64,000 nt of DNA, taken from the NCBI GenBank assembly GCA_001566295.1, contig KQ964250.1:558001-622000 (forward strand), in the 5' to 3' direction. The stretch comes from Microdochium bolleyi. Its lineage: Eukaryota > Ascomycota > Sordariomycetes > Xylariales > Microdochiaceae. Below, piece by piece: positions 9,259 to 19,337 of the stretch (positions are counted from its first letter, which is position 1; each line of letters starts with the position of its first letter). A program made the position numbers and the translations under genes. The notes under the pieces are model-generated. The model ran no database searches. It saw only the letters and a program-made list of their open reading frames with translations, and had not been told where the DNA came from.

Positions 9259-10977
9259 ATGGCACCCAACAACCGAGCTCCCCCGGCGCAGTCGCCCATG
9301 CGCTTTGTGTCGGTTGACAACGTCCTCCAGTACGCCTCACAGATCCCCTCGGGCCAGCCCCGGACGCCACCGCGGTCGACGCCCCGCATCACAGCCGTGC
9401 GCAGGAAGAGCGGTGGCGGCCTGCCCAACCTCACCAACCGGGCCGGCCAGCAGAACATGCCCTCGCGCACGACAAGAGTCAGCGAGAAGCTCGTGCTGCT
9501 GCCGGAGACGGCCGAGGAGCAGGACGCCGCGGTGGACGAGGAGATTAGGGCCGTGCTCAACGACGACGACGAGCTGCGGCCGCTCAAGGACGAGGAGCTC
9601 GAGATCCTCAAGCACAAGGGCGGCCTCCGTGGAAAGAGCTACGCCGAGAGGCTGCCCAAGGGCCAGCGTACGGAGAAGTTCTCGCGCCTGACGGCTTACT
9701 GCACCGCACAGTCGTACAAGCTCAAGTCGACCTCGGAGTTTTTGCGCAAGAAGCACGACGCGAAGACGAAGCTGTACGACGACTGCCTGTACACTGTCTA
9801 TCACACGCCGCTGCTGTCTGGGCTCGATGGATATAGAGTACGCAGTCGGCCCATACTGAAGTCACCCGGGACGGGCAAGACGGTCCTAGACCTGGAGATT
9901 GAGAGGAACGAGCAGCGGGACGAGCACATGGGGTACTATGACGACTACGGCACGAGTCCTACCGATCAGCACGATGACCGCTCTGGAGATAGGCATGGTG
10001 GCGACCACCACGAGGATGACGAATACCGGCACGGAGAGTCTCCAAACAGGCATTCCGCGAGTCCCGTCAACAGGCTCGCACCTGACGCCAAAGAGTTCGC
10101 CGAGGTGTTTGTCTTTTCGTACGGTGTCGTCGTGTTCTGGAACTTCACTGAGCAGCAAGAAAAATCCATCCTCGCCGACATCACCTTTGCCGAGCAGGAG
10201 AACGGCGTCTCGCTCGTGGCTCGGCCGCTCGACCGCACCGATGTAGAGACTGAGGAGTTCCATTTCGAGTACAGCGCCGACATCAAGCGGCCCCGCGTGT
10301 TCAACGACATGATCACGCTGCTCCCGCGATCCGACCACATGGTCAAGCTGACCATCAGCCACGCGATCGCGCAGAGCACCAAGCTGTGCTTCTTCGAGGA
10401 GCAGTTGCAGCAAGCGATGCTCAACGCCGAGGACGTGCCGAAGCGCCTGTCGATCACGGGCGAGCTCAACATGACCCGAGAAGAGATCCTCAAGATCCAG
10501 GGCAGCCTGTTCAAGAGCCGCGTCGAGATCAACCTATCGTCCAACATTCTCGACGTGCCCAACTTCTTCTGGGACTCGGAGCCCAACCTGCACCCCTTGT
10601 ACGTCGCCATCCGCGAGTACCTCGAGATCGACCTGCGCACAAAGGTGCTCAACGAGCGCTGCCGCGTGTTCCTCGACCTCGCCGAGATCCTGTCCGACTC
10701 GGCCAACGACACCAAGATGAGCTACATCACGTGGATCGTCATCATCCTCATCGTCATCAGCATCCTCGTCACCACGTCCGAGGTCGTCCTGCGCTTCACC
10801 ATCCTCTCCAAGGACAGGGCCGATGGCGGCGCCGCGGGGCCGGGCCCGGACTGGATGAGCGCCGTCTCGAACCTCACACTCGCCGAGCTGCAGCAGTGGG
10901 CGGACAGGCTGAGCGAGGCGCAGCGTAATGCGGTCTGTTCTGCTCCGGGCGCGCGGCTGCTTACTGAGCTAGTATAG
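9259..10977 (+). CDS. RMD1: RMD1/DUF155 family membrane protein
   Basis: Intronless gene of 572 codons. ATG at 9259 has a good context (CCAACCATGGC). The conserved DUF155 core runs from FSRLTAYCTAQSY (about residue 145) through AEVFVFSYGVVVFWNFTEQQE (about 285) and continues to the helices before the C-terminus. One transmembrane segment near residue 500 (ITWIVIILIVISILVTTSEVV) follows, the usual topology of the family. Yeast Rmd1 and relatives are needed for sporulation or sit on mitochondrial or vacuolar membranes. The molecular activity is not known. A charged His/Asp-rich linker at about 225-270 (DDRSGDRHGGDHHEDD) interrupts the domain and is probably disordered. Confidence 0.88.
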   Translation: MAPNNRAPPAQSPMRFVSVDNVLQYASQIPSGQPRTPPRSTPRITAVRRKSGGGLPNLTNRAGQQNMPSRTTRVSEKLVLLPETAEEQDAAVDEEIRAVLNDDDELRPLKDEELEILKHKGGLRGKSYAERLPKGQRTEKFSRLTAYCTAQSYKLKSTSEFLRKKHDAKTKLYDDCLYTVYHTPLLSGLDGYRVRSRPILKSPGTGKTVLDLEIERNEQRDEHMGYYDDYGTSPTDQHDDRSGDRHGGDHHEDDEYRHGESPNRHSASPVNRLAPDAKEFAEVFVFSYGVVVFWNFTEQQEKSILADITFAEQENGVSLVARPLDRTDVETEEFHFEYSADIKRPRVFNDMITLLPRSDHMVKLTISHAIAQSTKLCFFEEQLQQAMLNAEDVPKRLSITGELNMTREEILKIQGSLFKSRVEINLSSNILDVPNFFWDSEPNLHPLYVAIREYLEIDLRTKVLNERCRVFLDLAEILSDSANDTKMSYITWIVIILIVISILVTTSEVVLRFTILSKDRADGGAAGPGPDWMSAVSNLTLAELQQWADRLSEAQRNAVCSAPGARLLTELV

Positions 10978-11582
10978 GCCGGTCGTGGAGGGTTGCGCGT
11001 TTCATTTCCCAATCGTTTCCCCTTGCGCGTGAGCCATAAGGGCAGTATATCGTACAGAACCCGGGGATACCCACCATTCCTTTCTTTCCATATCGTAATT
11101 CTGCATGGCGTTTATGGCGGACGCACTCGTTTTCTTTTCGTCCTCCCCACTGCGGATATCCGAGCGAACAGGGCTCAAGAGGCAATACTGTTTGGTTTTT
11201 TCTTTCCGGTTGCTCCCGGGAGAGTCGTTTTCTGTTGCGTTGGTCCTTTTGACCACCGAAGTTGTATATATCCTGCGTGCAGCCTTCTCGTTCAAAAAAT
11301 GTATCAATGACACATTCACTGCAAATCGCTCCCTACTGGTTGTATGACACTTTCACATAATATTCTTTGCTCCGACAGAATTTGACAGAGCGCAAAGATT
11401 GTGGCCGAATTGAATCCTCGTCGACTTTGTCCTAAGACTGTCTACACAGGTGAGGTGAAGCAATTCATTTGATATCGTCTCCGGGCAACTTCTTTGCAAA
11501 GATCTCTTGTTCGCCTGGCAAGCCATCATTCCTCACTGACATACACGTGGCATGCGTGTCATGTATTTTAAGACTTGATCGC
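10978..11582. other. Convergent 3' intergenic region
   Basis: This lies between the 3' ends of the RMD1-like and BTB genes. It should hold both 3' UTRs. No other gene seen. Confidence 0.5.
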
Positions 11583-12407
11583 CTATCTGACCAAATTCCG
11601 GACTTTGATCAGCACGTCCACTGCAAACTGCGGGAACCGCCGCCAAATTGGAAGCACGCCACCGCAATCTGTCATGCAGGCCATGTAGGTGGCTAGCACC
11701 TCCCTCGCCGGGTTTCCAGCGGGACACTCGTGTGTCATGAGCGTCTCTATTGCTGACGGCAGTTCGTGGCGTACCGCGACGAAAGGCAGCGCCATGAGGG
11801 ACGAGCAGAGATTATGCAGGGCCAGCTGCTCGAGCTCTTCGACCATATACCGGTGTGCCAGGGCATAGACTTTGACATGCATTGAGATGTTTGTTGTGAC
11901 GTCGGTGCGAGTTCTTGTCTTGTTGGACAGCAAAGAGGCATTGTAACTCTCCGAGAGCTGAAAGAATGCCTTGGCAGCCTTGACGCCTGTAACATCGGAG
12001 TCGGGCGGAGAAGCGAGACGACCGAGGCCCGCCCAGGATCCGAGACTCGCCGCAGGCGCAGATGAGCCCGCCCCGTCTTTGCAGTTGACCATGCCTCCCG
12101 CGGGAGCAGCATAAACACCGTTCAGGGCGAATTGGCGAAGACACATGAATGTCTCGGAGTCGATGTCGTCAATGACCACACGTCTTTCGCGTGCTTCGCG
12201 CATGGGCCCTTGCATGAGCGCCCGGAAGAAGCTCGAAAGCGGGACAAAGGCATGTTCCTCGACTTCTATCTCGATGGCGTCAGGGCCGACAACGAAGGTG
12301 AAGGGTACGCCGGGTTTCGAGCTGACGCTGGGGCAAGACATCAGTCAGCTGAATCGTACTGGCGGGTGTATTTAGACAGTGGCTAGGTGTTGCTCTTACG
12401 TGTCCAT
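11583..12407 (-). CDS. BTB/POZ domain protein
   Basis: BTB domain protein of fungal type, about 250 residues. The BTB start VPFTFVVGPDAIEIEVEEHAF is followed by a core with SSFFRALMQGPMREARERRVVIDDID and SETFMCLRQFALNGVY, then a low-complexity insert and a helical tail with VYALAHRYMVEELEQLAL. Fungal BTB proteins of this kind are possible adaptors of cullin-3 ligases or transcription partners. The role here is unknown. I propose a tiny first exon ATGGACAC (12407-12400), an intron of 72 nt (GTAAGA...CCCCAG) and exon 2 12327-11583, because splice sites and phase agree. The alternative is an unspliced start at ATG 12341, which changes only the first residues (MDTVSSK versus MSCPSVSSK). Confidence 0.75.
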
Positions 12408-13618
12408 GAACACCTGAAGTGGCTGCCCTCTGCGCACTTCCGAGCCCAGCTCGACAGAGAAGCCTCTGCTGCGTGTCGTTGGGGGCGAGGAGACACTCTT
12501 GTGGTGGAGAGGTCCATTGATGCTGGCTCGTGTCATGGTGGCGTCTCGCAAGGCCCTGCTTTGATGTTGTGTGGTGCAGCGGATGGTGACGGCTTGGTGA
12601 CTCTAGAGGTGATGCCAACTTTTCAAATGACCGGTATTGCTCCCAGAGACGTTGCTCTGACACGCAAATCCCGTGGGAAAGTGCGAGTGCCGCGCCTGGT
12701 AGAAAGGTGCCCCGTTTACTTGCTGGGAACTTCCAACTTGCAGTCGCTCCTTCTGCACTGCACCTCCAACCATGTCCACAGGGCGTTTCCCTTTTCGTCT
12801 GCACAAGGGTGCTACGGAGCCTCCTAATTGGAGCACACCTCAGGCAGCACACGCCAGCGCTGGCGTGTCCCAAAGCACCACGGCCCCACCCTGGACCCGC
12901 CAGCCGGCCTGTCTCCCAACGTCAACTCGGTCTTGGGGAAGGTTAGACGTGTCGGGTCATTTCGAGTGATTCTCAGTCGAACTTCAGAACTATGTTCAGT
13001 GTTGACGATCTCCAGCACGTTGGCAGACTCCGGGGCATGACCATCTCTCTCTCCTCTCTCTTTCTATCCCTCACACATATACGGATCACCCCGGCTTCCA
13101 TAAACCGCCACATCAACGATAATAGCAATGGCGATGCCAGCAAGAACTGACAGCGACAGAAATATCAAGAGACACATCAGCAGCGAGCGCACATGGCTCT
13201 CTGGTCCGTATGGCATGTCATTGCATTACTTGACCATTCAGAGTGAGTAGAGTCTGACGCCGAGGTGTATAGGCTTTCTCAAGGATGAGATGGATGACAT
13301 GCGTCATCACATAGTCCAACTGCCTGCGTGTAACTATCACCATGGCATATTGACTGAGTGGGCAGCACTGTAGCGCTTAGCTTTAGGGTAGCATGGATAA
13401 ATGACAGAAGCTCATGCTGGCATGTGCATACAGATGAGAGCAGAACCACAAATGCTTAGAGCCAGATCACTTGTGCGTTTTCATTCTCAGGGAGGAAGGT
13501 TGATGAAGCGACATCAAAGCAACTCTAGTCTACTCACTGCAGCGTGATGGGTATTCCCATGACATGGACCTTGAGAGAGGAGGCTTAACGCCTCCGCAGC
13601 TCTTATACCTCGACGCCT
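12408..13618. other. Intergenic with 20-bp palindrome
   Basis: No supported gene in 1.2 kb. It spans the BTB promoter and the 3' side of the exo-glucosaminidase gene. It contains a perfect 20-bp palindrome and a CT-rich run near 13046-13075. Confidence 0.5.
12849..12868. repeat. Perfect 20-bp palindrome
   Basis: The left half ACACGCCAGC is followed directly by its reverse complement GCTGGCGTGT with no spacer. It lies about 440 nt upstream of the BTB gene start. It may be a dimer binding site or a cruciform-prone element; no function is shown. Confidence 0.6.
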
Positions 13619-16403
13619 CTACAGCGGGACTTCGCGGCTCTTGACGTTACCTCCACTGACTTGAACCTTCGCACCTGCAACACCTTGGACCTGAAGTTCG
13701 AGCTTCTCGCGTGGCCATAGCGTGACGTAATTATCCGACCAGAACACAGGCAAAACGTCCTCGCCGTTGGCATCAACGAGATTGAGACGGATGAAGAACG
13801 CGGGGACAGTAGACTTGTTCTCCAAGACTACGGTCGACGTCTTGCCTTCAGTGCCGAGTTCAGTGTTTTGATGGGCGCCTCTATCTTCGTGCACTCCGGC
13901 GGAGTTACGCCGGAGTGCTGGAGCAACGGAGATTGTCACAGAAACATCGGCAGGAGTGAGCTTGGTGAGAGCACTGTAATCAGCGAACTTCGTGACCGGG
14001 GTATGGTACCAGGTCGAGTTGTCCCAGTCCAGTGTGTCGACCGTGTTGGATAACCAGTAGACGTTCCGGCTCAGCACGAGACCATCTTGATTTTTGAGCA
14101 CGAGTCGGAGAAAAGCGACACTGGGAACTCCTTCGACAGCGTCCGATATGTCGAGCACCTTCGTGGAGGCACCCGGCAAGGTGTCCGTCGTTGAGCTCGT
14201 GTTGTACACCACCTTCCCATCAGTGCTAAGTATTTCGACCTCGATGACTCTGTGCGCTTTCTTGTCGATAGAGTGATTGATGATATGGATAGTCTTGTCG
14301 ACATAGTTGTAAGCGATGTGTTCTTCTCGGGCACCGACCTTCGCGCCAAAGTACGACCCGGCCGGGTGAAGATAGTAGTCAAATAAGTTCCAGTGGAGGC
14401 TAGGCCAGGCATTGTTGAGCATCCAGTAAATCAGGCCGGTAGCAGGGTGCTCAGCAGTCCACTTGATAGCGAAGCCTTCGAACTGCGCTCTGGTAGCTTC
14501 GTAGTCCATGATCTGGGCCTTGAGCAGGTAGTCGTCCAGCGAAACTGGAGCACCCAACCGCCTCCACAGGGCGTCATTGTAGATTTCGCGCGTATAGAAA
14601 GCCGAGACACTGGTAGACATGTGGTAGAGACCTTTCTTGGGCTCCCTCCACAAGTCTTCCATGTCCGATGGGGTCAAGAACTTCTTCAAGCTACTGACTT
14701 CCGGAGTACCCACACCTGCACCAAGTTCCGAGCCGAACCCGAATGACGAGCCGTAGCGGTCCTCGGACGGTTCGGTGTCATACCAGTAGTTGGGTGGCAC
14801 CTGTGGGGAGAAGCATTAGCCTTGGACTGAGATCAGACGTGTAGGCTCCATGATGTAGGTCGCTTACCCAATCGTACGGACCCGCCATCTTCATCCCAGA
14901 TGGTCCCAGTGAGTCGGGGTAGCCACGCTTGGACGCTGATGCGATCATGGGAACCTGCCAGTCGGCCGCCTTCAATGCATCGACGTAGAGTTTTGTAGCG
15001 CGCTCGTCGGTCCAGTAGTCGCTGCCAAGCAGATATGCGAGCATGCTCGGGTGGCTCTGTTGCATAAGGGCCTCGTGGGCCATGCTGTTCCCTGCGATTG
15101 CATAGTCTTCATCTGTCCAAGGGTCGTTGACAGCGAGGTCCGGGTTATACGTCCATGCCTCCCACTTGTCACAGCACTCCCAGCCAGCCATGACCATGAG
15201 ACCAAGACGGTCTGCTATGTCATACAGCTCTTCGTGCTCGTTCTTGCCTTCGAGGCGCACAGTGTTGTGCCCAAGGTCAAGCATCAGTTGAGCTTGGGAT
15301 TCGAACTTAGCTGAGTCCCAACGCAGAAACATGTCAGCCGAGTAGCCGCCACCGATGACCTGGAAGGGGTGACCGTTGATGGAGAACATGGTATCGTTGT
15401 ACTTGTTCAGCTTCGATGTGACTGTGCGGATTCCGAAGGACCTCTGGACAGCATCCGATTTTGCGTCGTTGACGGTAGCTATAAGTGTGCCGCTGTACAG
15501 AGGCTGTGCGCCCCATGCCCGTGGCCACCAGATGGCTGGCTTGTTGATTGTATGAGTGATGGTGATCTCGGTGATCTCCTTTGGCTTCAGAACGACCGGT
15601 TTGTACGTCTCAAGCGGCTGGCCGTACTGACCGTCTATCAAGATCTGTCCCAGGACATTTGCTGTGACCGTACGATCCTCGAGATTCCGGATTGAGGCTT
15701 TGAGGTGGACGGTGGCCGGACTGTTGCCGTCGTGGGTCTCGACGTTGGTCACAACCCGCAAGGGTCCCAAGGCGACTGGGCCGGTTTGCTTGATGTTGAC
15801 GTTCCTCCATACTCCGGTGCCGTTGTCCGGGGGGTAGGGATTCCAGTCGACAAATCCGAGAGCGAAGTCGTAGTTGTAGTTGGTCGGGTAGGTCTGGACA
15901 AGCAGGGCATTGGCCTCGGCGACCAGGTCTGTGATGTCGTAGGTGTGACCAACGTAGGCACCAGCCTGGACACTGCTGGTGGCCACCTCTTTGCCGTTGA
16001 GGTAAATGTCCGCGCGAGAGGTGATGCCGTTGGTCTCGAGCAAGTAGTGCCGCCCGTGGCCTGGGGCCAGAGCGAACTCACTGCGATAGAGCCATTTCGA
16101 GTGAAAGGTGCTGGCGTCAAAGCTTCGCAGAGAGTCCGAAAAGAAGAGCTTCTCATCGGAATGGACACCAGCGGTGATCAGACACCCCATGAGGGTGCAT
16201 CGAGAGCTGTTGACATGGATCCAGGGTGTCGTATCGACGCCTGGACGAGAGAGCTGGGAGAGGTCGCCTGTGGTTTTGGTAGACGACTGGATGTCCCAAG
16301 CTGGGACAGGTATGCTCTGACCAGCACTCTCAGTGAGGAGAGGACCAGCCAGTGCGGTTTGGCCAGTGGCGCAGCAGAGTGCTAGTGTTGAGCTGATGCG
16401 CAT
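13619..16403 (-). CDS. Secreted exo-beta-D-glucosaminidase (GH2)
   Basis: Glycoside hydrolase family 2 enzyme predicted to release glucosamine from non-reducing ends of chitosan oligomers. Two exons (14868-16403, 13619-14800; 67-nt intron joining YDW to VPPNYWYD) give 905 residues, near the usual size of fungal exo-glucosaminidases. MRISSTLALCCATGQTALAG is a signal peptide, so I start at ATG 16403 rather than the upstream frame opening. The GH2 sandwich domain contains SRADIYLNGKEVA. The barrel has TVRLEGKNEHEELYDIADRLGLMVMAGWE. The acid/base site is Ser461-Asp462 (LGSDYW) in place of the Asn-Glu of mannosidases and galactosidases, and the nucleophile is Glu537 (GSELGAG). The Ser-Asp pair is the known mark of the chitosan-specific subfamily (Amycolatopsis CsxA type). 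Family assignment is firm; substrate follows from that dyad. Confidence 0.9.
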
Positions 16404-17598
16404 GGTGTCGGGAGTGGCAGGCTCTGGCAAAGCCTCTGACGAGGACGAGCGCGGGGAGAGGCCATGACGGTGCGGAGCGGGCGGTCCTCCCCTTTGTATG
16501 CGATCCCTCGGACTGCAGGAGGGTTGCAGCGCAAACAACAAAGTCGACGATCCCAGCCGGGCAGGCCGCTACGCGGTAGATGATCGCCACGGCAAGGCAA
16601 ATGAAGCAGGACAGGGGAGGGAGGTGCTACGGGGACACGGGCTACAGCGCACTTGCAGGCTTGAAGCTTGACAGGCGCCCCCAGCGCCACCAACGGTAGT
16701 TGGCCTGCCATGGGGAGGATCCCTGCCTGCATCGCGGGCTTTACCCGCACGGCACCTTGAGAACCTCCAAGTGCGGAGATGTTTCTTGGCGGGGCCATTC
16801 TCTGGGCAACATCATACCTACCTTAGGGAAGGCACGCGAACCTTTGCCCTCGGATGCGCTAGGTACGCGATCCTCCAACTGTATGTTGTTTGGGGGACGC
16901 AGCAAGCAAACGTGTAGCGTACTTCAGAATGCTGCCGCGCCTCGACTTGCACAAGCCTCTCGCTCGTCACACCATGCCAGGTGCCTACCTTGAGGTGCAC
17001 TTTGTTTCAAGTTCATCCCATAGCTGGCAGCCGTCGCACACGGGACCAGGAACATCGCCACAGGAACCCGACCTCCCAACCCAATGGTTGTCACGAATGG
17101 CAAGCTGAGATTCGTGACCATGCGGCACAAGTGAAAGCAAAGCAGATTGCACAACTTGGCCAGCCAGTCCAAGCATTCGTGGCGGACAGCATGACGAGGC
17201 TTCTGGAAGACTCTGTGGTTATTGCGCAGCTGGCTCCTGGCCAATGACACCTGGCGGGGGAGGTGCTCGGGGAGCCATTCCGAAGCGGCCCGTAGAGCCC
17301 ACCTGGGCAGCCTGCGGCAGGCCATCCGGCAAGCTGCCCCAATTCTTGCGCAGCGCGACAGCAAGCTCAGATCAAAGCTCGAAGCTCGGAGCCCAAAGCT
17401 CAACGGCGCCGGCACAACTCCTCCAAGGCCTCAACTCCAACGGCACACAGACCACTCGCCATCCCCTCACAGCCCGCCAGCAAAGCCGCACGCGAGCATC
17501 GTCGGGTGCGCATCCCATTGCGTCACGGGAACCGCAATTGTCGGCACGACACCGACAACCCAACCACCATCGCACGTCCGCCAATTCGACCACCCGGT
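16404..17598. other. Divergent promoter region, exo-glucosaminidase and PAM17
   Basis: No gene seen in this 1.2-kb interval between two divergent start codons. Short reading frames here have no family resemblance. The sequence just before PAM17 is C-rich, typical of fungal 5' UTRs. Confidence 0.5.
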
Positions 17599-18443
17599 AT
17601 GCTGACCTCGACGACCACAACCTTCGCCCGCTACGGCGCTGTTGGCGTCCGTAGCTTCCCCACGGCCTGCCTCTCGACTGCCACCCGTCCTTGCGGCTCC
17701 CTCGTCTCCTCGCTCGCCCTGCGCCAATTCACACCATCTCCTTCCACAACATCACCGTCGGCGAGGCACTTCTCGAGCAAGGCTCGGCCTAGTCCCACCT
17801 CACCAGCAACCAGCTTCCTCTCCTCGAGCCTCGTTTCTTGTCGACATGCCAGCAGCAAGGCGCCGGCATCCTCGACCCCGCCGCTCGACTGGAACACCTT
17901 CTTCGCCCTTCGCAAGACCCGGCGGCGCTTCCAGCTTGTCAGCAGCATCCTGACCACCTTCATCGGCGGTGGCGGCGGCGCCATGCTGCTCGTCAACCAG
18001 GACCTCGAGTGGCTCCTCGGCAGTATTCCCATGGACCCATTCTTCTCTCTCGGCCTCATCACGCTGAGTTTCGCGGGACTCGGCTGGCTTGCGGGCCCGT
18101 CTTTGGGCAACGCCATCTTCTACGCGTTCAAGAGCGGCGGCGGCGTCAAGACCTCCATGGCCATCAAGGAGGCCGAGTTCTTTGCGCGCATCAGGAAGAA
18201 CCGCGTCGACCCGTCCAGCAGCTCCGTCCAGAACCCAGGTATGTTTTCAGCACAGCAGTCTTGGACGATCCACGAGCACGTCGCTTGTTTCTACTAGTCC
18301 CTGAACTAATATATTCCGCGTCAGTCCCCGATTTCTACGGCGAGAAAATTTCCAGCGTGGCTGGCTACCGACGATGGCTCAAGGACCAGCGGGCGTTCGC
18401 GATGAAGCGTGAGCGTGGTGAGCGTGCGTCAGTCGCCATTTAA
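17599..18443 (+). CDS. PAM17: Presequence translocase motor subunit PAM17
   Basis: Inner-membrane subunit of the TIM23 import motor, which supports the Pam18/Pam16 module that drives matrix protein import. Two exons (17599-18238 and 18325-18443, 86-nt intron) join VQNP to VPDFYGEKI. The N-terminus is a long Ser/Thr/Arg-rich presequence (to about residue 95), followed by LDWNTFFALRKTRRR, the family's hallmark start. Two transmembrane helices follow: VSSILTTFIGGGGGAMLLV and FFSLGLITLSFAGLGWLAGP. The C-terminus has SVAGYRRWLKDQRAF. The ATG at 17599 is chosen because it opens the presequence directly. The last residues (ERGERASVAI) differ from the usual short basic tail. Confidence 0.92.
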
Positions 18444-18934
18444 GAGAACGGCAGGATAGTGCGATCCACAGAACGGCCATTGCACGATGCTTTCGCAGAA
18501 ATTTTGTAAGAAAGTTCTCCCTTCTGGGAGATGGTGTGTGACGTGGCCGGGAGTAGTGCAAGTAGGAGGTCGACATGCGGCAAAAGGTTTTGGCGTTGGT
18601 CTTGGTTTTTCATTCATTTCTGTAGGTATATCGGAAGTCTTTCTCCGCGAGGGGAAAAGGGAAAGGAAAATATGCTCATGCCGCTCATTCTTCACTGTTG
18701 TTCTCCAAGACACCTCGCTCTCTTCTGTGTAACACTATCAGGACATAGTAATTGTACCCCACAAGTTGATACTGACAACAGGATGGACAACGGCGTCAGT
18801 CGGTTATACAGTTCCACCCGTAAAGTTGACGTGCTTTCCTGCACCGCTTGCTCTAATCTGTACTGTCCAATTTCCCATCCGGCCACGGCCCGCGAAAATC
18901 ATCTCCCTCTACACGACTGCTCGAACCCGTGAGT
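18444..18934. other. Convergent 3' region of PAM17 and UBA4
   Basis: No gene seen. Should contain the 3' UTRs of the two convergent genes. Confidence 0.5.
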
Positions 18935-19305
18935 TCATGTAAATGGCATACTCGCATCCACGTCCCTCTTCCACGCCGCCATGCCGCCTTCTACGTCGCC
19001 GATGAACCTCCTCCGCCCGCAACTTGCCCCCGTAGTAGTTGAGCCCGTATTGCCGCCGTCGAGGAGCTCCTGGAGCTGCCGCGCGACGACCTGCGAGTCG
19101 TTGCCGAGGCGACATATCACGAATATATCTGGCTTTGGAGCTGCGAGCTCGAAGTCGTCGCGGCCGTCGTTGCCGCCGTCGCTGTTTGAAGCCGTACCCG
19201 TGGTCTCCGGAGCTGCTACTCCTACTACGGCCGGATTTGCAATAGCTGGCCTGGATGCGGTGGGAAGAAGCCATTGTGGTATCAGCGATGGCGAGTCTCC
19301 ATTAT

Positions 19306-19337
<32 letters not shown>

